64,000 bases of DNA from Aspidiotus rigidus (Eukaryota; Arthropoda; Insecta; Hemiptera; Diaspididae): the NCBI GenBank assembly GCA_035079385.1, contig JAVHKY010000054.1, positions 12,501,501 through 12,565,500 on the forward strand, in the 5' to 3' direction. Shown here one piece after another: positions 38,424-48,317 of the stretch. The translations under genes and the position numbers were made by a program. Under the pieces are notes generated by a model that saw nothing but the letters and a program-made list of their open reading frames with translations, was not told the origin of the DNA and ran no database searches. Positions within the stretch are counted from its first letter, which is position 1. Each line of letters opens with the position of its first letter.

Positions 38424-38679
38424 GTAAATGTCAAGTATTTTCGGAATTTCCTTTCAGTAGACACCTTGTATTGGCAAGATTAGAAAAACATACCCATATT
38501 ACAATATTTCTCTCGGAAGGAAAAATTCCTAGGAATCTATTTGAGTTAGGTAATCGTTTTGCAACCACATTGAGCGAGTCAAATCTTGGATTCAGTTTAT
38601 TGATTCTGAGTCCGTAGTGTATCAGTTTTGTCGACTCATTTAGGCTGAAAAGAGAGTCGATAAAGAAGCAAATTGACGA

Positions 38680-38885
38680 CAGGGTCTGGAAAATCTGGGA
38701 GTCACGGAAAAGTCAGGGAATTTTGGGAATTTCACCCAAAGTCAGAGAATTTTTCAAGATACGTCAAAAAAGTTCAAGCTAACTTTTTTTTTTCTTTTTT
38801 CTGCGTTTTAGTGGAGATGGTTTGGAAAAACCTGGAACCTGGAAAAGTCAGAGAATTTCATTTCAGTGAAAAAGTGGAGACCCTG
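38680..38885. mobile_element. MITE, CAGGGTGTCCACTT family, third copy
   Basis: Interior matches the family (CTGGAAAATCTGGGAGTCACGG...AAAACCTGGAACCTGG) and the right end is GTGGAGACCCTG. The left end has lost part of its terminal repeat (CAGGGTCTGG). TGACGA lies directly on both sides. Confidence 0.75.
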
Positions 38886-39049
38886 TGACGAGTTGAAACA
38901 ATAAGGTGTCATTCGCGACTCAACCTTCCCAATGCATGTCCCATTTCGTGTGTAAAGGAAAAGACTGATGAAAACGTCTTTGTCGTGATAATTTTCAAAA
39001 CAAACAACGAAATATCCAGAATTACAAAAATTATAGAAAACCCCATGCT

Positions 39050-39275
39050 TTCTTTCCGGAGTTGAACGAGAGGTGACTGGGAACCTGTTTTATGGGGCAG
39101 GTTGGACCTGAAAAATGTAAATTGTGACGTCATAATGCTGACCTATGCCGTCATCAAATTTTGACGTCATAGGCTCGGACTCTGGAGCTATATACAATTG
39201 GAGGAATTAGGAAAAACTGATCTGTGACGTCACAGGCTCGTCCTCCTAGCTATAATATATGATAGAAGGACCTAT
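39050..39275. repeat. dispersed TGACGTCA-type repeat copy
   Basis: Inverted relative to the 26.5-kb copy: GAGTTGAACGAGAGGTGACTGGGAACCTGTTTTATGGGGCAGG, then TTGTGACGTCATAATGCTGACC and CTGTGACGTCACAGGCTC. Confidence 0.8.
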
Positions 39276-39289
39276 TTTTTTCTTCTCTG

Positions 39290-40030
39290 ATTCAATGCTC
39301 AGTGTTGGCAGGCCTGTACTTTTCACTGTGCTGTCATGGATTTCTTTCTTTGCTTCCGTTTTCCTAATGACCCTCTCAACCACGCCTCTAGAGTAGCCGT
39401 GGCCTTATGCGATCTGCTTTCTTGTCTCGATTACTTTCCTTTTTTTTCCTCTTCGTTCTTTAGGATAAAAATTATTCAACAGCAGTAGTTCTAAGTCGCC
39501 GATAACTTATGCTTGGGGTGCTGATGGGAGTCGGCTACCAGTGCCTGACCATGTAATTAAGGTATCATCTACGTATATAACCCAGTATTTGATTGAGTTT
39601 TTGAACTTGCTTCCCTTCAATATCTTGTTTTCCATGTCATACATGAATATCTTCGTCAGTATCTGTGACAGCTTTTATCCCATCATTAGTTCTTCTACCA
39701 GGTTGTAGAACTTCTTATTGAATTGGCCACGATCTCCTCCACTATTTTGGCGTGTTTAGCCCTCCTCCTCTTTCATTGCCGTCTTGTCTTTGACCGGCTT
39801 TTGTCAAAATCAGGTTCTTCTATCCTTACTTCCTCTATGGATTAGTGACCTTCCTGTGAATTACTTCCGCTCTGTCATTGGTTAGACGCCTATTCTGTTT
39901 GATGTCCAACAGTACTTTCCGAATCCTCACGTCATAGTCCATGGTTTGGATTTTTTGTTCGCAGTTTACACTGCGTCACTTTCTCTGGCTCGTTTTACTT
40001 GGTGTTTTTTTCTAGCAGTTTCCTTCATCT
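39290..40030 (-). pseudogene. Penelope-like remnant: reverse transcriptase palm
   Basis: On the minus strand, FNKKFYNLVEELMMG, a stop where SPLS would be expected, then LSQILTKIFMYDMENKILKG and WVIYVDDTLITWSGT are motifs B and C of a Penelope reverse transcriptase. YVDD lies near 39560-39571. Downstream (39340-39430) a GYSRGVVERVIRKTEAKKEI segment resembles the thumb. No intact frame exceeds about 45 codons. It differs from the 6.2-7.6 kb copy, so it is a separate lineage. Confidence 0.72.
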
Positions 40031-42298
40031 TTTGTGGAAGTGACGCTTGATAAGTTCTCGATCTTGGGGACAGAGTTGTGCTTTGTTGTCGATGTCTATT
40101 CTTGTTTTGGGTTAGTTCGGCTCGTTTCTTCTTCTTCCCCCGGTCTCTCAGTTCTCCATCTATTCCTCTTCTCTATTGAGTATCATCTCTTCGAGTTTTC
40201 GGTGGTTCAGCAATTGTTCAGCTGGAAATATAGATCATTTAGTAGTAAACCAATCAGCTCGTCGGCGACATAATTTGCCTATTCTCCAATTGACTCAGGT
40301 GATTGTCTCACAGAAAAAACGACCTCTTAGACAATTCGTCCATTTGAAAATGAACTTCGGTAAAACTTATTGTAAACTTACAAGTTGACGCAGTGAACTT
40401 TCCCAAGTTACTTTCTCTTCTGGTAGTATCACGAATGGTTCGTTCGTTATTTATAACTTCTTCGTTACTGAATTCTGAATTTCTCATAAGGAGCATGAAA
40501 TCTTCAGACGACGTGATTCTTTCCAGAAAGATGAGTCGAAAATCATCCTCTTTTTTGATGTACTGTAGAGTTAATTCTATTCAAATTATACTTCGGTCAT
40601 TGAATTCGGAAATAAGAAAGTGAATTTCGCGTCTATATTAGAGAAGTAATTTCATAAATTTGAGAGGCCGTCGAAATAAGAAATAAAGAGAGTGAAAGCG
40701 GCGCATCCCTCAAAGGAAAAGTGTGCATTTCAAATGAAATTCACGATAGACGTTTTTCGTCTTCGTTTCGCGCTTGCATTTGTATTTTTTCGGTTTCCCT
40801 CGCGCGTTCGCGGCTGCACCGGTAGCGGTGCCGAATCTCTTTTTCTATAGGAAGCTACTCAAGCTGAAATGGTTGTAAGGGCAACCATAACAACGGATAA
40901 AGGTACTCTTAAAAATATATATTTTTTATCTCCGTTTCCTTTTTTTTTTTCTCGTGTCTCTCGATTCTTCACTATTGGCTCTTCAGCCGATTCGCTTGCT
41001 AAGCGGCTAGGCCCTCGCTAGAGACGTCAAAAGAGGAAATGTCTTAAAAAGATTGTCAAATGTAATTGAAGCGCATGAAAACCTTTGAAGTTGATTTTTT
41101 TTTCTCTCTTTTTTGGTAAATACTAAAAGAAATTTCATTTAAATTCAATAAGTTCGGCGTTCAGGAAAGGAAAACGGTTGAAGATGAAACGTATATATTA
41201 TTTTTCTCTAGTTTATTTGTTCCACTTTCTTTTTCGGACTTTCTTTTTCATCTCTTTTGCGTAATCCTCCTACACACGTTCATAGAAATAGATCTGCGGC
41301 ACGATTACGTGAATAGCGAGTGACTTGAATAGATACCGATGACGCTATTCGAGTTACCTGATGCAAACGTGATATAGGCTTTTGCGTCGTTCGAGTAATA
41401 GCGTGATTATTCAATGCTGACCAGCGATGCGTTCTTCATTCCCCAGCGAGAGGGCATTTGGCGTGTGAAAAAATAATGCAAGTTAGTTAATTCGCCGGCT
41501 AATAAATGCCGGACGTCTGCTTGCGCGAAGGTACGCGCAAGCGAAAAACATTCATACCCGGTCTCGAGGTTAATATTCTAAATGAAGAGCTCAGTCTGTG
41601 TCGGCTAATCCACTGGGGAAACGCGTTGACGTATGGGGCGAAAAATAGATCGACGTTTTTCCGCCGCGTTTTTACGTCGGGTCTCGGACGTCTCCGAGTG
41701 GCGAATCTGGCAATAAATGTTTTGGATGACGAAGTGACGGGGCGTTAGTTGGCGTTAATTTCTTTTTCGACGTTCATCGTGGGTCGGCGAGCCTCGTCAT
41801 TTCAGATTAGTTCGTGCTGACCCCTGAACTATATGTGACCCGGGTACTCGTGTTTATTTGGAACGCTTCTTGTATACAAGATTCGAGCGTATCATGATAA
41901 GGGTCGTAGAACTCCATGAAGATGAAATAAATTTTTCCGCGTGAGATGAACTTCATATCTTCCCTCAAAAATGTGTACGTTGACTTTACATGTGGGGGTT
42001 TTAGAAAGATTGTTTTTATTCTTCGAATTTCAAGTTAAGAATGTGGCCATTCGGTCCCCCCATTTCCCTGGTGACTGCTTATAATTCATAGTAAGGAACG
42101 TAATTTAGTGGTTAGATTGATTGAAAGATGAGTTTGCATTAGTGCATGGATAGCCTGATCTTGAAGCTCTGTAGTTTTCATGAGTATTGCAGGATTTTTC
42201 TTCTCTTGAAAATTCTCAATGTATATAAATTGAATGACAATATTTCATAGAATTATTTTCGTTTTTTTAAAAGATTCGAATTTAAATATTGTTTCCAG
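40031..42298. other. repeat-poor intronic sequence
   Basis: No gene or repeat recognised. CpG-rich from 40600 to 41850. No splice-bounded frame that extends the headcase domain. Confidence 0.4.
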
Positions 42299-42487
42299 GT
42301 CGCGAAAGACAATCGCCGCCAATTTCTCAGTGGAATTTGTATGCGCTGTTTGGAAGCGTTCGCACCTGGTAGCCGAGTGCGATGCATTTACTGCAATAAA
42401 GCCTTCGACGGTGGCTCCATGGTTTTGGGAACCATGTACACGTACGACGTTTTCGCAGCCATGCCTTGCTGCCAGGATCGTGTCAAA
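42299..42487 (+). CDS. hdc: headcase (HECA/hdc) internal coding exon, second in window
   Basis: Another 63-codon phase-0 exon, with acceptor TTTCCAG ending at 42298 and donor AAA|GTGAGT at 42488. It reads VAKDNRRQFLSGICMRCLEA and continues to a second pair CIYC, then GTMYTYDVFAAMPCCQDRVK. The GTMYTYD...A..PCCQ block is the most recognisable signature of the Headcase C-terminal domain. The CxxC pairs (residues 77/80 and 92/95, numbered from the previous exon's first residue) and the CC pair (120/121) suggest treble-clef-like zinc binding. That is inferred from spacing; I see no closer relation to a standard RING or FYVE finger. It joins the previous exon in frame as ...GSVE|VAKD... with no lost residue. 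Confidence 0.95.
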
Positions 42488-43368
42488 GTGAGTACTTTTT
42501 ATTCTTATTGAGTCTTAGTTTCATGAGTAATCTTCTCGATAATAAATGAGAAGTTCTACTGAGTCGTTGTGAACTCCGTCGTAAACGTTAAATCTCGGAT
42601 CATGAGTAAAAATGAAGTTGAAACAAAAGATTCAAGAATCAGTAGTCTTCAAGAAAGAGTGAAATAGAATGTATTCAATTTCAAAATTTAATGAGGAAAC
42701 TGAAAAATTGATAATTTTCTACCTCAAACGTCAGTTTAGGGATTGAAATTCGGACTCTTTCTTTTCCAAGTCTATTGTTGTGTAATTTACCTGTCTCTGG
42801 TGCGAGGCACAGAGAAACAGGGCAATACTGTGTTGAGTGAGCAAACTGGTCAGTAGGTCTGTTGTAGTCATTCTCCTCTTCTTCAATATTATCAAATAAA
42901 CGTTAGAATGATACTTTTTACCTTCTCAATCCCATCTACAATTTGTTCCCACCAACCTCTTTGCAAATACTTTCACAGAGGCCGTGAAGGGGTTAAACCT
43001 CTTCTGTTCGTTGATATGAAATTGTCGAAATGACTCAAAGGTAAACTATAGATTAGTTCTATGTTCATCGAGATTTTCAGAAAATCAATTACAAACATCT
43101 TTAGAGTGAGTGCTAGTATAGAAGATGTAGTTGAGAAAAATTTCTTTTGAAATAACGCACAATTTTTGGTTACAATAGACAGATTTCTTGGTAATGTTGA
43201 TAAATTGAATATTATGCCTTAATGAAAAGCCAATGATTGGGTCGGATGCTCGACGGAAGCTGCAATTCAGGCCAGGCAAATTATAGGTTCGCTAGCATCA
43301 TTTGATAAGGAAACAGAGGAATTGAGAATGTTCTGTGTGGAATTGATGTGTTACTGCCTATAGCAATA

Positions 43369-43753
43369 CAGGGTGTCTACCAGGTCAACTAAGTCAACTA
43401 AGTCAATTAAAGTCAACTTTTTTGAAACATTGTCAAGTAAGTCAAGTAAAGTCAACTTTTCTATCCGTAGGTCAACTAAAAAGTCCTAAAATGCATAATT
43501 TTGTGTAAAGAATGTTTTTCACATGTCTTCCTATATGCACAATATCAAAGTACCTGACTTTTAAAATGGCACTTTTCTCAATTAAATATTAATTCTTGCA
43601 AACGAATAAAAAAAATACCGAAATTACAATATTAGTTTGGAGGGGGGGAGAGGGGAGGGGGAGTTTGATATTTTTTAAGGTCAAATAAATAATATTGAAA
43701 AAAGGTCAACTAATGTCAACTATTTCCATTTTTCAATTCTGGTAGACACCCTG
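43369..43753. mobile_element. MITE, CAGGGTGTCTACCAG family, with CAATA duplication
   Basis: A 385-bp element with 15-bp perfect terminal inverted repeats (CAGGGTGTCTACCAG), flanked by CAATA (43364-43368 and 43754-43758). The interior has repeated AAGTCAACTAAGTCAA and a G-rich tract at about 43640-43662. No coding capacity. Confidence 0.87.
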
Positions 43754-44112
43754 CAATAGTTCTATGATAAGTACAATATCAGCGGTGCCCGGTTTGAGTT
43801 GCAGGCTGTTGCTTCTTTTTAAAATATCAACAAACTTTTTGTTTGCCAATTCCCATAGAGAACACATAGCGTTCAAAAAAACGCGAATATTTTCAAAATA
43901 AACGATATTAGTCTTTTTTCATGAAACACAAACTCATTACTTTGTTTATCAAGATCACCCATCATTAATTCTTGAAATATTTGTGTTTTTGCAAATGGTT
44001 TGATTTTTTCATGGGAATCGGCACACAAAGAAGTTTGTTTACATTTTCAAGGAAGCAGGCTTACAGCACACAGTTCTGCATTGAACAGAAGTATTGTTGT
44101 TCCTTCAATATC

Positions 44113-44390
44113 TGACGCTCAGAGTAAACAGAGGTCGTCTTTGCTATACTTATAACGTTAACAAATACGGGCATCATCCAAATTTGTAGTTTAGGTTCGC
44201 CTAATGCGTTGAGTGCGCGTCAAGCTCTGCAAACAGCTGTGCACAACGTGAATTGTTGAGTGTTGCAGATTCACCGCCAGATTAACTGCGTTAGGCGAAC
44301 CCTAAACTATGGATTTCAATGATGCTCGTGTCTTGAGCTCTCTTGGACGAACTCTGTTTACTCTGTGATCTGACGTCCGGGAGCATTCGG
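44113..44390. repeat. imperfect 270-bp palindrome
   Basis: The arms share CAGAGTAAACAGAG, GGGCATCATcCAAAT and TAGTTTAGGTTCGCCTAA in inverted order, for example 44194-44210 against 44300-44320. The centre is GCTCTGCAAACAGCTGTGCAC. Probably a foldback MITE; no clear target duplication. Confidence 0.75.
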
Positions 44391-46236
44391 ATTTTAACAC
44401 AAAGGAGGCGCTTTCTTCATTTACTGTAGCGGCAAATTGTTGAAGCCTGTTTTAAGGGGACGATTTCAAAAAAGTTACTTGAATAACCCGGAAATAGACT
44501 CACCTAAAAAAAACTTAAAAGAGTTACAACTTTTGTTCTTTCAATTTTTTCCAAAAAATAATTATTTCGAATGGCATAATCGATTTTATTAACATTGAGC
44601 CTTATGGCCAAACAAAATTATCCCCCTGCTTTACACCGATGACAGCGACACTCAGCGGTTAAAATGCAAATTGGTCTATGTTTTTAAGGATATTTGAAAA
44701 GATTGATTGTCTTGTGTATTAAGTGCACTATAGGAGCGTAAGTGTACATGTTGAAAAGGTGATCATGGTACGTTTCAGCGTAAGAACTTTGATGTGAACA
44801 AATTCACTTCACTGACTCGTGAAGAGCTCTGTGAGGGGCAGGAAAGTTTTTCTTATGATTCTCTTCAAGTAATTCAAATTTTGGATGTTTTGGAAAACAT
44901 TAGGTGCTTCATTTCTGACCCGTGATCACCTCAACCAGATTCACCAATTAACCCAGATTTTATGCTACCACCAGAAAGCGCAACCTTCACTTTGACGTAC
45001 CAATAGAGTTGATGTTGAGTATTTCCCTAGACCATTCACGTTATATACAAATAGAGGAGTTCCTAAATTAACAGCGTCCACGTTTATTTTGAATTCAGTG
45101 GAAACTTGGTTTATTTTTGTATTTTTGCGCCTTTTTTGTAACGTCATATTCACTGATAACAATGATTTAAATGAGGTGAAAATATTCTGACCTTTGGCTT
45201 TGAACAAAAATTGAAGGTGTTCAAGGAAATGTGAACAATCGCTCTTTCATCTGAACAATCCTAAAAAGTTTAGACTGTCATCCGCTAGGAGTGTTACAGT
45301 TGACAGTAATTCTTCCTTACAAATATTCAGGCAGTAATCTTGAGACCAAATAACCATTGGGAACAAAGCAAATTAAGAGAAAAATTATGAGGATAACACG
45401 TATGCATAATGTAAAAATTTCTAAAAATCAACTCATAAAAATATAATATTTAGATTCGCGCTGCCCATCAATCATCCAGTTTTCATCGACCAAATAAACG
45501 TAAATGGTGATAGAGGGAACCATTACTGGCAGAGTATTGCAGCCAAAAATTTCAACTTTTACCTTCTGAAAAAATTCAGCAGCCTTTTGGCTCAGTTGAT
45601 CTGATGTCCGCCTGATCAATATTGTGAAGAAATGTTGAGTTTGAATGAAATGAATAGGAGCATTGGAGCTTTCTCATATTTATGGAAGATACCTTTTCTC
45701 TAGTTTGTTCTTATCTCTATTGGATGACTGCACTGCTACAGGCTTCTATGCTGAACAGCTGAACTGAACCAAAACTAATCTTCCTCATCTTCGTTCATTG
45801 CTTGGCAAAGCCAGTCTGGCCTAGAGAGTGGAGTAGTTGAACTTGAAATTTGAACAGTCAAACAGTACAGAGCATTTCCTATTTTGCAGGAATCCTATCA
45901 AGGTTGAAATAGTGAAGCTTGCTTTCAGCTTCTTTTGTATCAGTAAAAATTCAGATGAATTTGGCTTTTGGCTTTCACCTAACTCTGCAATACTCCGATT
46001 GCTGGTATTTACTCAGTCTCTAAACTCTTATTGTTCTATGTTTTATTTTACTTTTGAGTGCTAGTCTTCTAATGATTTTGAAAGTATTTTTAACGTTGAA
46101 TTTGAATCCGTTCTCCAGTTTTCACTAATACGTCTGTTATTGAGTAATCACATGAAATATCTATGATACATAAATCATCATATTATCATATCATAGATAA
46201 AGATATGGAAATGAATCTTTTTTTCATCGCACATCA

Positions 46237-46381
46237 GAAGTTCAAAAAGAATCAATATTCTCCAAATGAATGATCTGCAATCGTCTAGAACTATAAAGAT
46301 AATAGGTAACACTATCAAAACGCAATGTTCCACAAAATTTCTGATGATTCATTTGAAGAATATTAAATCTTTTTGAACTTT
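46237..46381. repeat. inverted repeat, 39-bp arms
   Basis: GAAGTTCAAAAAGAATCAATATTC at 46237 pairs with GAATATTAAATCTTTTTGAACTT ending at about 46381, and CCAAATGAATGATC with GATGATTCATTTGA. Arms match at roughly nine of ten positions. It abuts the MITE that starts at 46388. Confidence 0.75.
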
Positions 46382-46387
46382 CATTAT

Positions 46388-46795
46388 CCTCTTCGTTCAC
46401 GTGACGTCACTAACTGCTAACATCGAGCAATTTTGATTGATAGTGCGCGATATTCTGCGATAGTATCATGCGATGGTGCTTAGAACATTATCGACTCCCA
46501 TAAGAATACACAGGGAACATTTCGATCATGTGTTAGTATTTCAAAATGAGAAATAAATGAAGGGATTCAACGTTGATAATCAAGATCTGGAAGATCTCAA
46601 GTATTTGAGAATGTATTTTTCGTTTTTCACTTTATTCTCCTATTCAAATATGAGCAAATGATCGAATTCAATTTTTATTGTTATGGAAAAGTCCGTGTAA
46701 AAAAAGTTTGTTTACTTTCCCTAAGCACCATCGATCACAAATCTCGAAATTATTTTGAATATAATGATGCTGTGACGTAGGCGTGAACGAAGAGG
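46388..46795. mobile_element. MITE with CCTCTTCGTTCACG ends and ATTAT duplication
   Basis: A 408-bp element: CCTCTTCGTTCACGTGACGTCAC at left, inverted CGTGAACGAAGAGG at right, both flanked by ATTAT (46383-46387 and 46796-46800). The perfect 14-bp termini are followed by subterminal TGACGTCAC and TGACGTAG. No coding capacity. Confidence 0.85.
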
Positions 46796-46898
46796 ATTAT
46801 GTGATAGAGAATGATCAATTGATCAATATTACATTTTCATGATCTTGTTTATCTGATCATCGTTTCCAACATGATGATTATGGTATTTGGAAGATTTA

Positions 46899-47035
46899 AG
46901 CGTCGTTCACACTAGCGTTTTACAGTCGATAACGCCGCGTTATTTTTATTTTCCTGGTCTGGGGTTGGACCGGTTCAACTTTAACGCGGCGTTATGTGAT
47001 ATAAAGCGGAAAATTACGCTAGTGTGAACGACGCT
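46899..47035. mobile_element. 137-bp foldback MITE, AGCGTCGTTCACACTAGCGT ends
   Basis: The terminal 20 bases are perfect inverted repeats. A second inner pair, ATAACGCCGCGTTA and TAACGCGGCGTTAT, is also perfect, so nearly the whole element can fold into one hairpin. Flanking target duplication unclear. Confidence 0.82.
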
Positions 47036-47981
47036 ATAACAATCTTTCATGTTTTTCATATTAATTGTAAAAAAATGCACTGTAGGAGCGCAAGTGTGCA
47101 TCTCGAGGATGAGAGATCTTGAATATTGATGAGCTGTTGAATTTACTACCGTTTGTATCTTCTTTTTTTATGTAAAACTATGACAAGCAAGAGTGTTTAC
47201 CATGTGATTTTCTTCAAATTTGTTGAGAAAAATTTGCTACATATCTAAAAAGCCATGGCCATGATGACCTTGACCAGAACCACCAATCTGGAGGCTGTTT
47301 TTCATGTAGCCACTAGAGAGAGCTATCGGTTCATCTGCTAGGTTCTTGTGACTTCTAATTAATTTACAAAAAATGAGAAACGGATTTGAATGCAGCGTTA
47401 AAAAATTCAGTAGTGATTTTCAGCCTCTGAAATTTTTCGAGTTATTTTGTTTCCAAACTTCATGAATTTTTCAAAAAAGATATTTCGGAATTCGATTTAC
47501 TTGATGATCGTTCCTTTTTACCTGTGATGATGAGATTTACGTTTTACGGTGGTGATATTACGTGACTCTTTTTTTATTTAGCTTAACGCAGACCACTGCC
47601 TCGTAGAAATGTGATTTTGTGCAAATATTGTCCCCCTTCTTTCATATTCTCGTTCGGAAGGAACACAGTGGAAGATTTTATATTTCAAGCATCAAAAGAA
47701 CACGATAAGTGGTCTAGTTATGTACCGTAGTTGCACCCTAAAATAAGTAGCTTAAGGGCGAACGTGGACAATTCGTTTGTATTGAAAGCGGAAAGAGTAG
47801 AAGTGTGTTGTCCGAACTGTGAGTGAGTGGACGCCGTCGACAACGGTTTAAGTACTAAAAAGAGATGTCCCACGCCGAAATTCAAAAAAGATCGTGTCTT
47901 TTATACGAGATTTTTTCGTCGTATTTGTACGCTAAGTGTATTCGAATTTATTCGTATAGTCGAAGGGATGCGTCTTTGACC

Positions 47982-47985
<4 letters not shown>

Positions 47986-48016
<31 letters not shown>
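47986..48016 (+). repeat. poly(T) tract upstream of headcase terminal exon
   Basis: Thirty-one consecutive T, 82 bases upstream of the terminal-exon acceptor. It is probably a length-variable homopolymer. It lies too far from the AG to be the polypyrimidine tract proper, although it may contribute. Confidence 0.9.
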
Positions 48017-48019
<3 letters not shown>

Positions 48020-48098
48020 CGTATATAAAAGGGATAGTTTTTTCCAGAAGGAGTATACTGCAACGGTGGCGTTGTTGTTTGTTTTATTTGTCTTACAG

Positions 48099-48254
48099 TG
48101 TACCGGATGCCAAACTCCGCTATTATTACCTCACGAACGACTAAATTTCTACAGCGATTACAGTCGTCTGATCATCTGTCCGCAATGCGGTACAAAGGAC
48201 TACCATTTCGTGCGCCCAATTTCGACGTGTTACGCCTTGGAGAGTCCCACATAA
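48099..48254 (+). CDS. hdc: headcase (HECA/hdc) exon ending at first (leaky) UAA
   Basis: The acceptor TCTTACAG ends at 48098 and the exon opens CTGCQTPLLLPHERLNFYSD, directly continuing ...CCQDRVK from the previous exon. It holds two more CxxC pairs (CTGC; CPQC) and the terminal Headcase motif CGTKDYHFVRPIS. The human protein ends shortly after the equivalent HCGNLDYHFVKPFS segment. The frame stops at TAA 48252-48254 after ...CYALESPT. This gives 51 residues here and 177 over the three exons, so the short product has the canonical Headcase C-terminus. The apparent ATG ORF upstream (from 47865) is intron sequence containing a 31-base T tract, not exon. Confidence 0.95.
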   Translation, partial: CTGCQTPLLLPHERLNFYSDYSRLIICPQCGTKDYHFVRPISTCYALESPT

Positions 48255-48317
48255 CAATTATTTGAGGATACCCCCGTCAGCCTCGAGCACGTTCTCCAGG
48301 GGGGTCCTTCCTCAAGT
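48252..48317 (+). promoter_or_regulatory. stop-codon readthrough signal: UAA-CAAUUA context plus hairpin
   Basis: The stop and next two codons are UAA CAA UUA. The hexanucleotide after the stop fits the CAR-YYA consensus of TMV-type leaky stops exactly. After a five-base spacer comes a stem in which 48260-48268 pairs with 48309-48317 (9 bp including one G.U). Next is a 1/3-base internal loop, then 48270-48275 (ACCCCC) pairs with 48300-48305 (GGGGGU). The apical loop is about 24 bases. Drosophila hdc readthrough is known to depend on an RNA stem-loop just 3' of the UAA; position and size here agree. The pairing was drawn by eye, not computed as a minimum free energy structure. Confidence 0.85.

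Larger units (their letters stand above)
37017..38468. mobile_element. MITE, CAGGGTGTCTAYC family, split by nested insertions
   Basis: Left end CAGGGTGTCTATCGGTCAA (37017) and right end TTTCAGTAGACACCTTG (38468) are inverted. The flanks CATTG and TATTG match at four of five bases. Original interior (AAGTCAAGTATTTGATAAAAGG) flanks a TGACGTCA-type composite at about 37130-38040 and a hAT-like MITE at 38058-38423. It is related to the intact copy at 43369-43753. Confidence 0.72.
35180..42298 (+). other. headcase intron (7.1 kb) between recognised exons
   Basis: A GTAATT...TTTCCAG intron in phase 0. Its centre (about 35.4-40.1 kb) is filled with transposons: a 217-bp MITE, two Penelope remnants, a nested MITE pair with an hAT-like insertion, and a third MITE. 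The final 1.9 kb (40.4-42.3 kb) is repeat-poor with many CpG dinucleotides and no coding frame I could recognise. Confidence 0.85.
42488..48098 (+). other. headcase intron (5.6 kb) before terminal exon
   Basis: A GTGAGT...TCTTACAG intron in phase 0. It holds a 385-bp MITE, a 270-bp palindrome, a 408-bp MITE with 5-bp target duplication, and a 137-bp foldback. The stretch 44391-46236 shows no repeat or gene I can support. A T tract of 31 bases lies about 80 bases upstream of the terminal exon. Confidence 0.85.

Noticed and set aside
42234..42491. 85-codon frame overlapping the second headcase exon
   Set aside because: Wrong frame; the exon's own frame between the splice sites gives the Headcase signature.
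47865..48098. ATG-initiated frame running into the terminal headcase exon
   Set aside because: It crosses a 31-base T tract and a clear TCTTACAG acceptor; only the part after 48098 matches Headcase.
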